Shown: positions 23,425 through 31,908 of the stretch, one piece after another
Layout: every line of letters begins with the position of its first letter
Position numbering within the stretch: position 1 is the first letter of the stretch
Origin: Cryobacterium sp. PH29-G1
GTDB lineage: Bacteria > Actinomycetota > Actinomycetes > Actinomycetales > Microbacteriaceae
DNA: 64,000 nucleotides
NCBI RefSeq assembly: GCF_030063365.1
Contig: NZ_JASISY010000005.1
Coordinates: 62,001 to 126,000 of the forward strand
Direction: 5' to 3'
Notes under the pieces: generated by a model
Database searches by the model: none
Seen by the model: only the letters and a program-made list of their open reading frames with translations
What the model was told of the DNA's origin: nothing
Program-made: the position numbers and the translations under genes

Positions 23425-24953
23425 TGCGTGACGAACAGATTCCCGACGATCTGGGCCCTGACGGCCAGACTGCCAGCCGAGCACGGCCGCGCTACCTCGA
23501 CCGAGCGCAGCTGCCCGCGGCCGCCGCTGCGTTGCTCGACGCCGGCAGCCGCCTGGCCCTGGTCGCCTGTCACGAAGACGACGACGATTTTCGGATCGTG
23601 TATTCCTTCGTGGGAGCGGCCCCCGCGCTCCGCGCCGACCTGTCGGTCAGCGTTCCGCGGGGCGACGCCTGGATTCCCAGCCTCGCCGAAATATCCCTCC
23701 CGGCCGGTAACTTCGAGCGCGGGATACGCGATCTGTACGGTGTCGTTCCACGCAACCATCCGCAGCCACACCGACTGGTACGGCACGGTCACTGGCCACG
23801 CGGCTGGTACCCGATGCTGCGCGCCAACACCGTCGTACCCGAATTTGAGCCCGACGTTGAATCATTTCCGTTCGTGCCGGTGGAAGGCCCCGGCGTCTAC
23901 GAAATCGCCGTCGGCCCCATTCACGCCGGCATCATCGAACCCGGACACTTTCGGTTCTCCGTCGTGGGTGAAACCATCGTGCGCATGGAGGCACGCCAGT
24001 GGTACCTGCATCGCGGTGTCGAGAAGGTCTTCGAAGGCAAGACCGCAGCTCAGGGCGTCGCCTTAGCCGAGCAGATCAGCGGCGACACCGCCGTTGGCCA
24101 CTCCCTCGCCTTCGTCATGGCCGTCGAACAGGCAGCCGGCATCGAGGTATCCGAACCCGACCGGCTGCTGCGTGCCCTGCTGCTGGAGCTGGAACGCCTC
24201 TACAACCACGTGACCGACCTCGGCTCCCTCGCCAACGACGTGGGGTTCGGCATCATCGACGCCCACGCCCAGGGGTTGCGCGAGCAGCTCCTGCGCATCA
24301 ACAAGACGGTCACCGGGCACCGTCTGCTCCGCGGCGCCCTCAGCGTCGGCGGCACCAGGGTCAACGCACTGCCGGAGGCGGCTGATCTGGCCCGCATCGC
24401 CGCGGTCATGGCCGAACTGGCCGGGATTACGCTGGGTCATGCGATCGTTCGCGGGCGCTTCACCGGCACGGCACGCCTGTCCACTGCGCGCGCGAGCACT
24501 ATCGGAACGCTCGGCTACGTGGCCCGCGCCTCGGGAATCCACACGGATGCCCGCAGCGAGCATCCGTTTGTCAACCTCGGTGAGGCTTTCCACATCGTGA
24601 CCGAAGACGGCGGGGATGTGCTGGCACGCTACACCGTTCGTGCCCGCGAGGTGGAGGTATCAACGGCCCTGGCCCTCGACCTGTTGCGCCGGCTGCACGG
24701 TCACACCGGAAGCGCCTTCACGGTGAACCCGATCACCGGCGGCGCCGGGCTGGCCCTGGTCGAAGCCTGGCGGGGAACAGCGGCCCACCGGGTCGAACTC
24801 GCCGCTGACGGTACGCTCGCCCGGGTGAAGGTCGTCGACCCGTCCTTTTTGAACTGGCCCGCCGTTCCGGACGCCCTCTCGGAAACAATCGTTCCGGACT
24901 TTCCGCTCGCCAATAAGAGCTTCAACCTGTCTTACGCCGGCAACGACCTGTAG
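23424..24953 (+). CDS. HycE/NuoCD-like large subunit without NiFe cysteines
   Basis: 509 residues. The N-terminal 130 residues are a NuoC-like domain (LPAGNFERGIRDLYGVVPRNHP) and the rest is the NuoD/hydrogenase large-subunit fold (GPIHAGIIEPGHFRF, RGVEKVFEGK). Both metal motifs are changed: L1 CGxC positions are S219 and T222 (EQISGDTAVGHS), and the C-terminal DPCxxC is NLSYAG with S503 and G506. Only one Cys exists in the whole protein (C49). The protein ends three residues after the L2 position, so there is no peptide for a maturation protease. It cannot bind NiFe in the known way and resembles energy-converting hydrogenase-related (Ehr) proteins. Start ATG 23424 overlaps the previous stop; the upstream open frame is a shadow. 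Confidence 0.9.
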   Translation: MRDEQIPDDLGPDGQTASRARPRYLDRAQLPAAAAALLDAGSRLALVACHEDDDDFRIVYSFVGAAPALRADLSVSVPRGDAWIPSLAEISLPAGNFERGIRDLYGVVPRNHPQPHRLVRHGHWPRGWYPMLRANTVVPEFEPDVESFPFVPVEGPGVYEIAVGPIHAGIIEPGHFRFSVVGETIVRMEARQWYLHRGVEKVFEGKTAAQGVALAEQISGDTAVGHSLAFVMAVEQAAGIEVSEPDRLLRALLLELERLYNHVTDLGSLANDVGFGIIDAHAQGLREQLLRINKTVTGHRLLRGALSVGGTRVNALPEAADLARIAAVMAELAGITLGHAIVRGRFTGTARLSTARASTIGTLGYVARASGIHTDARSEHPFVNLGEAFHIVTEDGGDVLARYTVRAREVEVSTALALDLLRRLHGHTGSAFTVNPITGGAGLALVEAWRGTAAHRVELAADGTLARVKVVDPSFLNWPAVPDALSETIVPDFPLANKSFNLSYAGNDL

Positions 24954-24956
24954 TCG

Positions 24957-25292
24957 CTATTCCTGTTCGAGGTGGCGCAGCAGAGCGTGCGAATCCGAGA
25001 GGTTCGCGAGAACCATGCGCTTGGCAGCAGCCAACAGCTCGACCGCGCTCGGGTCGCGCAGCGTATAGAAAATGGAGTTGCCCTCGCGGCGAGTGACGAC
25101 CACGCCCGCGCGGCGCAAAACGCCGAGCTGCTGCGAAAGATTCGACAGCTCACAGCCGAGTGCCTCAGCCAGCGAACCCACCGATCTTTCACCAGCGCTA
25201 AGCTGCTCCAAAACCTGCACGCGCAGCGGATGCCCGAGCGACTTGAACAAGTCAGACTTCAATTGGGCAGCGGGCAAACCGGAGGACAGCAC
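24957..25292 (-). CDS. ArsR family regulator
   Basis: 111-residue winged-helix protein: LFKSLGHPLRVQVLEQLSAGE, then the recognition helix CELSNLSQQLGVLRRAGVV, then a wing with TRREGNSIFYTLRDP. No metal-binding Cys cluster is seen, only one Cys at the start of the recognition helix. It faces the hydrogenase-like operon tail to tail with 3 nt between stops. The GTG start at 25292 is 6 nt after a TATACT -10 box, so it is probably translated from a leaderless mRNA. By recollection the partner gene in M. tuberculosis is Rv0081, a hypoxia-linked regulator; that makes oxygen- or redox-linked control of the operon a reasonable guess. Confidence 0.9.
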   Translation of the reverse strand: MLSSGLPAAQLKSDLFKSLGHPLRVQVLEQLSAGERSVGSLAEALGCELSNLSQQLGVLRRAGVVVTRREGNSIFYTLRDPSAVELLAAAKRMVLANLSDSHALLRHLEQE

Positions 25293-25298
25293 GGGTTT

Positions 25299-25350
25299 AG
25301 TATATCGCTACTTTATAAATCTTTCATTTAGTCAATTTCTTCAAATAGAT
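25299..25350 (-). promoter_or_regulatory. ArsR promoter with motifs shared with the operon
   Basis: Reading the minus strand: ATCTATTTG (25350-25342), TATAAAG (25317-25311), then -10 TATACT (25304-25299) and GTG at 25292. The first two elements are also found before the operon at 17676-17711. The region is AT-rich. The -35 is weak, as expected for a regulated promoter. Confidence 0.55.
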
Positions 25351-25361
25351 TGCCTCACAGG

Positions 25362-26240
25362 TCACCGACGAAGCAGGAGCCCCTCGTTGATGAGAGCGCG
25401 CGTATACCCGAGAGCGTTTCCCAGGGCGTTGGGGTGAAAGTTAGCCGGCGCGAGCGGGTTCAACGGGTCAAACGCAAAGAATGGCACCCGGGCTCCGATC
25501 CCGTGACCGGCAAATTCCTGCGTCGCATCGACAAAGCGCACGTGTGTATTCGCCACCGCCGCAACGGACCCGGCGATGACGGCGTTCAAGGCATCCGTTG
25601 CCCCGTTCAGCACGTCACCGAGCGGGGAAAGCCCGGGTTGGAACTGCCGCGGGTAGCTCAACACCGCCACCGTCGCGTTCGGCAGTGTTGCCGCTACGAG
25701 ACCGTAGGTGGCCACGAGCTGGGGAGCGAGAACGCCCAGCTGGGCCACGCTGTTCGCGATGGCGCCGCTGCAGACCGGGCTGGCCGGGTCGGGAGCGCAC
25801 GCCGCCAAAACGAGGTTGGAGCCGGCGTCGATGCCGCCCACGGTGAGGGTGACCAGCGTGGTGCCGGGATCAACCCCGAGAAGCTGCGCCGGGACATCGG
25901 CGGTGCCGGCTCCCGAGCAGGCGTTGTTGGCAACGAGCCGATATCGGCCGACCACGGCTGCCATCGCCGGGTAGCCGAGCCGCTGGCTCCGCAGGCATGC
26001 GGTACCGTCGTTGGCGTAGGGCGGCGCGCCCTGACCGGCAGTGAAGGAGTCGCCGAGGGCGACATATCCGTGAGCGGATGCCGCGTACTTCGTCAGGGCG
26101 GCACCGGACGCGATGGTGGACGCAGTACTGGACTGCGCGAGCGCTGGGGCCGTTGCGCCGCCGACGATGAGGCCGGCAGCGAGCAGGGAAATGGCGCCGA
26201 GGCGCGACAGTGAGCGCAAGACTTTCCGTTGATTTCTCAT
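25362..26240 (-). CDS. Secreted SGNH/GDSL-type hydrolase
   Basis: 292 residues with a Sec signal peptide (basic MRNQRKVLR, hydrophobic LLAAGLIVGGA, cleavage after APALA near residue 35). Block I is YVALGDSFTAGQG with the nucleophile Ser, and the C-terminal His lies in NFHPN. Four to six Cys residues suggest disulfides outside the membrane. Block III, usually GGND, reads VGGIDAG, so the oxyanion-hole Asn is missing. Family members are secreted lipases/esterases. Start at ATG 26240 gives the signal peptide; the open frame extends 31 codons upstream without a signal. No operon partner. Confidence 0.87.
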   Translation of the reverse strand: MRNQRKVLRSLSRLGAISLLAAGLIVGGATAPALAQSSTASTIASGAALTKYAASAHGYVALGDSFTAGQGAPPYANDGTACLRSQRLGYPAMAAVVGRYRLVANNACSGAGTADVPAQLLGVDPGTTLVTLTVGGIDAGSNLVLAACAPDPASPVCSGAIANSVAQLGVLAPQLVATYGLVAATLPNATVAVLSYPRQFQPGLSPLGDVLNGATDALNAVIAGSVAAVANTHVRFVDATQEFAGHGIGARVPFFAFDPLNPLAPANFHPNALGNALGYTRALINEGLLLRR

Positions 26241-26315
26241 GCGATGAACGGTAGACCCGGCCAGCGCACGCGACAAGGTCCGGCATGGCCTGTCCGGGCC
26301 CTTGCGGTAGACGCG

Positions 26316-26347
26316 AAAAGGCCCGCACTGCAAGCAGTACGGGCCTT
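26316..26347 (-). terminator. Intrinsic terminator of pnp
   Basis: Stem arms 26334-26347 and 26318-26331 (14 bp, one mismatch, 2-nt loop) followed on the minus strand by TTTT. It lies 64 bp after the pnp stop. Confidence 0.85.
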
Positions 26348-26410
26348 CCGTCTACCCGATGCGACCTGGCGAGAGGTGATCGGGAGATCTGTGGGGCAGG
26401 TGGCCGGGTG

Positions 26411-28699
26411 TTACGCCTCGACCGACGCGTCTGCGCTGTCGGAGGCCGCGGCGCGACCTTCGGTGTCAGCAGCTTCTTCGAGCACCGGGGCCAGCGAGAG
26501 CTTGCCACGGTCATCGATCTTCGTGATTTCCACGAGAACCTTCTGTCCAACGCCGAGCACGTCTTCAACATTCTCAACGCGCTTGCCACCAGCAAGCTTA
26601 CGCACCTCGGAGATGTGCAGCAGACCATCCTTGCCGGGAAGCAGCGAGACAAAGGCTCCGAACGCGGCGATCTTGACGACGGTTCCGAGGAACTGTTCGC
26701 CAACCTCGGGGTTGGTCGGGTTCGCGATGGCGTTGACCTGGGCGCGAGCGGCCTCGGCCGACGGCCCATCGACGGCACCGATGTATACGGTTCCGTCTTC
26801 CTCGATCGAGATGTCGGCACCGGTGGTGTCCTGGATCGAGTTGATCGTCTTGCCCTTCGGGCCGATCAGCTCGCCGATCTTGTCAACGGGAATCTGCACG
26901 CTGATGACGCGAGGCGCGGTGGGCGCCATCTCGTCGGGAGCGTCGATTGCAGCGTTGAGTACGGAGAGGATCGTGGTGCGGGCATCCTTCGCCTGAGTCA
27001 GCGCGCCGGCCAGGACCGAGGCGGGGATGCCGTCGAGCTTGGTGTCGAGCTGGATCGCGGTGATGAATTCGCTCGTACCGGCAACCTTGAAGTCCATGTC
27101 GCCGAGGGCGTCTTCGGCACCGAGGATGTCGGTCAGTGCCGCATAGCGGGTCTGACCGTCAACGGTGTCGCTGATCAGGCCCATGGCGATACCGGCGACC
27201 GGCGCGCGCAGCGGCACTCCGGCGTTCAGCAGCGACAGGGTGGAAGCGCAGACGGAACCCATCGAGGTGGATCCGTTGGAACTGAGCGCCTCGGATACCT
27301 GACGAATGGCGTAGGGGAACTCCTCACGCGTCGGCAGCACGGGAACCAGGGCACGCTCAGCGAGCGCTCCGTGGCCGATCTCGCGGCGCTTCGGCGTTCC
27401 AACCCGACCGGTTTCACCGGTCGAGTAGGGCGGGAAGTTGTAGTTGTGCATGTAGCGCTTCTTGGTGACCGGGCTCAGGGAGTCGATCGACTGCTCAAGC
27501 TTGAGCATGTTCAGGGTGGTGACGCCCAGGATCTGGGTTTCGCCGCGCTGGAAGATGGCCGAGCCGTGCACGCGCGGGATGACCGCAACCTCGGCGTCGA
27601 GCGGACGAATGTCTGCCAGCCCACGACCATCGATGCGGATGCCCTCGTCGAGCACGCGTGAGCGAACAACGAGCTTGGTGACCGACTTGTAGGCCGCACT
27701 GACCTGGTTGTTGGCGCTGGCCTCGAGCTCGCCCGCGTCGACCTTGGCGGCGATGGCGGTCTTGACGGATGCCTTGAGTGCGTCGTCAGCGTTCTGACGT
27801 TCGACCTTGTCGGCGATCGTGTAGACCGTCTTCAGCTGGTCGTAGGCCAACGCTGCAACGGCGTCGTAGGTCGCGCTCTGGTACGGCGGGAACAGGGCGA
27901 AGTCGGCGGTCGGCTTGGCGGCCGCATCGGCCACCTGCTGCTGCGCGAAGACGAGCTGCTTGATGAAGGGCTTGGAAGCTTCGATGCCCTGGGCAACGAC
28001 GGCTTCGTTCGGCGCGATGGCGCCACCCTTGATCAGGTTCCAGGCGGCGTCGGTGGCTTCGGCCTCGATCATCATGATCGCGACGTCCTGCGTACCGGCG
28101 GCGTCGGTGACAACGCGGCCGGCGACGACCATGCTGAAGACGGCGTCATCGAGCTGCGAGTGCTTCGGGAAGGCAACCCACTGGCCGCCACCGTTCTCGT
28201 CGGGGATGAGGGCGACGCGAACGCCACCGATCGGTCCGGAGAAGGGCAGGCCGGCGAGCTGGGTCGACATGGATGCCGCGTTGATCGCGAGCACGTCGTA
28301 CAGTTCGTCGGGCTCGATCGCCAGTACTGTGATGACAACCTGGATCTCATTGCGGAGACCGTCGACGAACGACGGGCGCAGCGGCCGGTCGATCAGACGG
28401 CAGGTGAGGATGGCGTCGGTCGAGGGACGACCTTCGCGACGGAAGAAGCTGCCCGGGATGCGGCCGGCAGCGTACATCCGCTCTTCAACGTCGATGGTGA
28501 GCGGAAAGAAGTCGAAGTTGTCCTTCGGCTGCTTACTGACGCTCGTGGCGGAGAGCAGCATCGTCTCTTCGTCAATGTATGCGGCAGCAGAACCCTGCGC
28601 CTGCTGGGCGAGACGCCCGGTTTCAAAACGGATGGTGCGCTTGCCGTACTTGCCGTTATCGATAACGGTTTCGGCGAACGTGATTTCTGGACCCTCCAT
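26411..28699 (-). CDS. pnp: Polynucleotide phosphorylase
   Basis: 762 residues. Two RNase PH domains (about 20-150 and 340-470) with the FFRREGRPS and catalytic-core blocks, an all-alpha linker, then a KH domain ([27 protein letters not shown] region) and an S1 domain ([16 protein letters not shown]). It degrades RNA 3'-5' with phosphate and can add nucleotides. Start ATG 28699 after AAAGGAG; the frame continues 51 codons upstream through the structured leader. Usually follows rpsO directly; here rpsO is 6 kb upstream. An intrinsic terminator follows. Confidence 0.97.
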   Translation of the reverse strand: MEGPEITFAETVIDNGKYGKRTIRFETGRLAQQAQGSAAAYIDEETMLLSATSVSKQPKDNFDFFPLTIDVEERMYAAGRIPGSFFRREGRPSTDAILTCRLIDRPLRPSFVDGLRNEIQVVITVLAIEPDELYDVLAINAASMSTQLAGLPFSGPIGGVRVALIPDENGGGQWVAFPKHSQLDDAVFSMVVAGRVVTDAAGTQDVAIMMIEAEATDAAWNLIKGGAIAPNEAVVAQGIEASKPFIKQLVFAQQQVADAAAKPTADFALFPPYQSATYDAVAALAYDQLKTVYTIADKVERQNADDALKASVKTAIAAKVDAGELEASANNQVSAAYKSVTKLVVRSRVLDEGIRIDGRGLADIRPLDAEVAVIPRVHGSAIFQRGETQILGVTTLNMLKLEQSIDSLSPVTKKRYMHNYNFPPYSTGETGRVGTPKRREIGHGALAERALVPVLPTREEFPYAIRQVSEALSSNGSTSMGSVCASTLSLLNAGVPLRAPVAGIAMGLISDTVDGQTRYAALTDILGAEDALGDMDFKVAGTSEFITAIQLDTKLDGIPASVLAGALTQAKDARTTILSVLNAAIDAPDEMAPTAPRVISVQIPVDKIGELIGPKGKTINSIQDTTGADISIEEDGTVYIGAVDGPSAEAARAQVNAIANPTNPEVGEQFLGTVVKIAAFGAFVSLLPGKDGLLHISEVRKLAGGKRVENVEDVLGVGQKVLVEITKIDDRGKLSLAPVLEEAADTEGRAAASDSADASVEA

Positions 28700-28930
28700 G
28701 TGGGGGTTTTCTCCTTTAAGTTTGCTTCTCACCATGCTGGCGATGAAGGCTCGCGTGCCCATATGGCGCACGAGTGGGACGAGGAGCTGCGAACAGGCAG
28801 GACTAAGCCGCGTATCAGCGCGAGTCTTTGCTGGCCACCAGTAGAAATTCACCAGATGCTGCGCTTCTGGGAAACCACCACCGAGGACCAGCTTCCTGCC
28901 AGCTGTGCTCCGGTTGCTCGGCCACTTCCG
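28700..28930 (-). ncRNA. Structured pnp leader, probable Actino-pnp RNA
   Basis: The pnp leader is long (about 230-280 nt from a TAAGCT -10-like box near 28955) and contains repeated GGTGG/CCAGC-type complementarities, including the segment 28861-28910 with GGTGGTGG and the nearby CTGGTGGCCAGC. An Actino-pnp motif is known in the 5' UTR of actinobacterial pnp genes and is thought to take part in autoregulation of PNPase. Assignment rests on position and local sequence; boundaries are approximate and no covariance search was possible. The remaining sequence to 29094 carries no supported gene. Confidence 0.5.
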
Positions 28931-29094
28931 AAGAAGCGGTCGTGTTCAGCTTATCAGACCCATGATTTTGTGCCGGTAGGGGGCCACCGCTGGTCACGGC
29001 AGCGTGGTGCATTCCCCCGAAGTGGTGCCAAAAAGATGGTCGGTCAGGCCCAACCCTCGGGCAGAGTGATAGGTGAGTGAAATGGGGAGCGACG

Positions 29095-30315
29095 ATGCGG
29101 GGACTCAGCTGGCTCATGAGCGTCGGGATAATGCGCACGTGGATCAGTCTTATCCTGCAGGGCAGCGCGAGTATTCCGCGTCCGTCCGGTCCCCCGCAGG
29201 CCCATGCGCCGGGGGTCAACAGCGACCGGATACTCATCCTCGGCGGTGGCCCCGCTTCCGGCTGGGGCGTCAGCAGCCACGATCTCGCTCTGCCCGGTTC
29301 GTTGGCGAGGGCACTGTCGGCTCGAACGGGTCGTGGCGCCGATGTCACGCTAAGTGCCGACCCCTACGGGTATCTGGTGGACATCCCGAACCTTCTTATT
29401 GGCCAGGACCTGAGCCGGATCGATGCGATTGTGGTGTTTGCCGGCGTGAACGACGCCGTGAACCTCACCTCCGAAAGGAACTGGGAACGCAGTATGGGCC
29501 GCCTGCTGCGTGCACTCGAGCGTGAAACCCTCGACACGACCTACGTCTATGTGATGGACATTCAGCCGATCCGCACGATTCCCACGTTTGACAGCGTGCT
29601 GGGTTCTATCGCCAACCGGCACGCACGCCACCTGACCAGGCGCACGGAACGCCTGTGCCGGGCCGTGCCACAGACGGTTTTTCTGCCGTTGGTCGACACC
29701 GCTTTCCTCGTCTCCGGCCGCTATCGCAATTCGACCGACTACCGATTGTGGGGAGAATTTCTGGCCGGGGAAATGGCCGAGCGTCTGCATCAGGCCCAGA
29801 CCCGGCTCGATCGGGCCGGAATCAGGCCCGCGGCCATCGATGCGCCTGGCGTCGAGACCGACGACACAAACGAACCGCAAATACGAGACACACGCTTCGA
29901 TCGTGTTGTGGCGTTGGCGCAGCAATCCTTCGGCACCGAATCTGCCGTGTTTGTGCTGCACGACCACGCACGGTTGCGGGTGGCAGCCAGTGCCGGGCCG
30001 ACAGCGGGCAACCTGGCCTGGGCCGATTCGATGTCGGCCACGGTGGTGCTGCAACCGGGAGCGCTTATCGTTGGCGACACCCAGCAGGACGAACGGTTCC
30101 AGGACAAGTCGTCGGTCGTGGGGGCGCCGTTCATGCGCTTCTACGCGGCGTTTCCGATCGAATCGCCCTCGGGCGAGCGGATCGGTGCACTGAGTGTGTT
30201 CGACCCGAAACCGCGCTGTATCGCCGACATCAATTCCGTGCTCCTCCGGGAGCTGGCCCTCATGATTCAGGACGAACTGCATGCCAGCGCCGGAGTCTTC
30301 ACCGACACGACCTAG
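29095..30315 (+). CDS. SGNH-like domain fused to a GAF domain
   Basis: 406 residues. Residues about 45-220 have an SGNH-hydrolase fold pattern (RILILGGGPASGWGV, IDAIVVFAGVNDAVN, FLPLVD, STDYRLWGEF), but the block I motif GDS reads GGG, so the nucleophile may be lost. Residues about 255-400 are a GAF domain (VFVLHDHARLRVAASAG, DERFQDKSSVVGAPFMRFYA, GERIGALSVFDPKPR), of the type that often precedes signalling outputs. ATG 29095 has GGGGAG 5 nt upstream; a GTG at 29077 is an alternative. It converges on the permease with overlapping stops. Likely a cytoplasmic sensor or binding protein; ligand unknown. Confidence 0.8.
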   Translation: MRGLSWLMSVGIMRTWISLILQGSASIPRPSGPPQAHAPGVNSDRILILGGGPASGWGVSSHDLALPGSLARALSARTGRGADVTLSADPYGYLVDIPNLLIGQDLSRIDAIVVFAGVNDAVNLTSERNWERSMGRLLRALERETLDTTYVYVMDIQPIRTIPTFDSVLGSIANRHARHLTRRTERLCRAVPQTVFLPLVDTAFLVSGRYRNSTDYRLWGEFLAGEMAERLHQAQTRLDRAGIRPAAIDAPGVETDDTNEPQIRDTRFDRVVALAQQSFGTESAVFVLHDHARLRVAASAGPTAGNLAWADSMSATVVLQPGALIVGDTQQDERFQDKSSVVGAPFMRFYAAFPIESPSGERIGALSVFDPKPRCIADINSVLLRELALMIQDELHASAGVFTDTT

Positions 30316-31877
30316 TCGACGGGTGCCTCGGCAGTAGCAGCCTGCACCCGCACCCGCGCTTCCGCCTGAGCCTCCGCATCCGCCTCCGCCTCCGCATCCG
30401 CGGCCGCACGCTGCTTGATGCCGAGCACAGAATGGCGGCGACCGTACGCGAAGTAGACGATGAATCCCACCAGCAGCCAGACTGCGAAGCGCACCCAGGT
30501 GAGGGTCGTGAGGTTCAGCATCAGCCAGACGCACAGCGCGGCCGAGAGCAGTGGCAGCACCGGGGAGAACGGCACCTTGAAGGCGCGCGGCAGATCGGGC
30601 CGCTTCTTGCGCAGCACGACGACGGCGATACTCACGAGCACGAAGGCCGACAACGTGCCGATGTTGATCATTTCCTCGAGCACGCCCACGTCGGTCAGTC
30701 CAGCAATCAGGGCCACCGCGGTGCCCGAAAGGATCTGGATCCGAGCCGGCGTCCGCCGCTTCTCACTCGTGACGCTCAGCCCGCGGGGCAGCAGCCCGTC
30801 CCGGCTCATCGCGAACAGCACCCGGGAGAGCCCCAGCAGCAACACCATGATCACGGTCGTGAGGCCGACCAGAATTCCGACGGAAATGATCTGTGCGGCC
30901 CAACCGGCTCCGACGGCGACGAAGGCGGTGGCGAGAGAGGCATCCGGGTCGTCAGCCAACACCGTGTACGGCACCATGCCGGTCAACACGAGGCTCACAC
31001 CGAGGTAAAGCACGGTGACGATCGCCAGACCGGCAAAGATACCGCGCGGGAGGGTCTTCTGCGGATTCTTGACTTCTTCGGCGCTCGTGGCGACGACATC
31101 GAAGCCGATGAACGCGAAAAACACGAGGGACGCGCCGGCGAGCAGTCCGAACAGTCCGTACTGCGCGGGGGCGGCACCGGTCATGAACGAAAACAGGGAC
31201 TGCATCCAGACATCGCCGTCACCGCCCGTTGTCGGTACCGCATCGGGGATGAACGGCGTGTAGTTCTTCGGGTTGATGAAGAAGGCACCGACGATGATCA
31301 CGAAGACGACGATGGCGACCTTGATGATGGTGAAGACACTCGCGACCCGGGCCGAAAGTTGGGTGCCGAGCACGAGCAGCGCGGTGAAGATGGCGACGAT
31401 AACGAAGGCGCCCCAGCTCACGTCGAGGCCGAGTACCTGAATGGTGGAGGGTACATTCCAGCCGGCCAGGTCGAACACCGTGCTCAGGTAGATCCCCCAG
31501 TATTTGGCGATCACGGCGGCGGCGGTGAGCATTTCGAGGATCAGATCCCAGCCGATGATCCACGCGAGCAGTTCACCGAGCGTGGCATATGTGAAGGTGT
31601 AGGCCGAGCCGGCGACGGGGACGGCCGACGCGAACTCCGCGTAACACATGATCGCGAGGGCGCAGGTGAACGCCGCCAACAGGAATGCGAGGGTGACCGA
31701 TGGCCCGGCATAGCTGCCGGCTGCCTTGGCACCGACCGAGAAGATTCCCGCGCCGACGGCCACGGCGACGCCCATGATCATGAGATCCCACGTGCCCAGG
31801 GTGCGTTTGAGGCTGTGTCCCTTTTCCAGCGAGTCTGCGATTGAATCTTCAATGCTCTTGGTACGCCAGAGACTCAT
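30312..31877 (-). CDS. APC family amino-acid permease
   Basis: About 521 residues with 12 membrane helices. The N-terminal soluble stretch KGHSLKRTLGTWDLMIMGVAVAVGAGIFSV is typical of YfnA/cationic amino-acid transporter-like proteins (CAT type), as is the GFDVVATSAEEVKNPQKTLPRGI loop. It probably imports amino acids by proton symport. ATG 31877 is chosen on family N-terminus; the frame runs 9 codons further. The C-terminal tail is an Ala/Glu/Asp-rich repeat (AEAEADAEAQ) encoded by a hexamer-rich tract. Its stop TAG shares CTAG with the stop of the convergent gene. Confidence 0.9.
   Translation of the reverse strand: MSLWRTKSIEDSIADSLEKGHSLKRTLGTWDLMIMGVAVAVGAGIFSVGAKAAGSYAGPSVTLAFLLAAFTCALAIMCYAEFASAVPVAGSAYTFTYATLGELLAWIIGWDLILEMLTAAAVIAKYWGIYLSTVFDLAGWNVPSTIQVLGLDVSWGAFVIVAIFTALLVLGTQLSARVASVFTIIKVAIVVFVIIVGAFFINPKNYTPFIPDAVPTTGGDGDVWMQSLFSFMTGAAPAQYGLFGLLAGASLVFFAFIGFDVVATSAEEVKNPQKTLPRGIFAGLAIVTVLYLGVSLVLTGMVPYTVLADDPDASLATAFVAVGAGWAAQIISVGILVGLTTVIMVLLLGLSRVLFAMSRDGLLPRGLSVTSEKRRTPARIQILSGTAVALIAGLTDVGVLEEMINIGTLSAFVLVSIAVVVLRKKRPDLPRAFKVPFSPVLPLLSAALCVWLMLNLTTLTWVRFAVWLLVGFIVYFAYGRRHSVLGIKQRAAADAEAEADAEAQAEARVRVQAATAEAPVD
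30359..30405. repeat. Hexamer-rich repeat in the permease C-terminus
   Basis: Repeats of CTCCGC and CATCCGC in tandem, encoding the Ala-Glu/Ala-Asp tail of the permease on the minus strand. Confidence 0.8.
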
Positions 31878-31908
31878 ATGGTGGTGTCCGTTCTTTATTG
31901 CCAACCCC

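Noticed and set aside
17854-24953. A working hydrogenase or formate hydrogenlyase
   Set aside because: The NiFe ligands are missing, and no Hyp, HycI or formate dehydrogenase gene is seen.
30340-30420. CRISPR-like array
   Set aside because: Short hexamer repeats without spacers, inside a coding sequence.
29655-31844. Plus-strand frame of 729 codons across the SGNH-GAF and permease genes
   Set aside because: Covers two well-supported genes and has low-complexity His/Asp/Gly/Glu composition.
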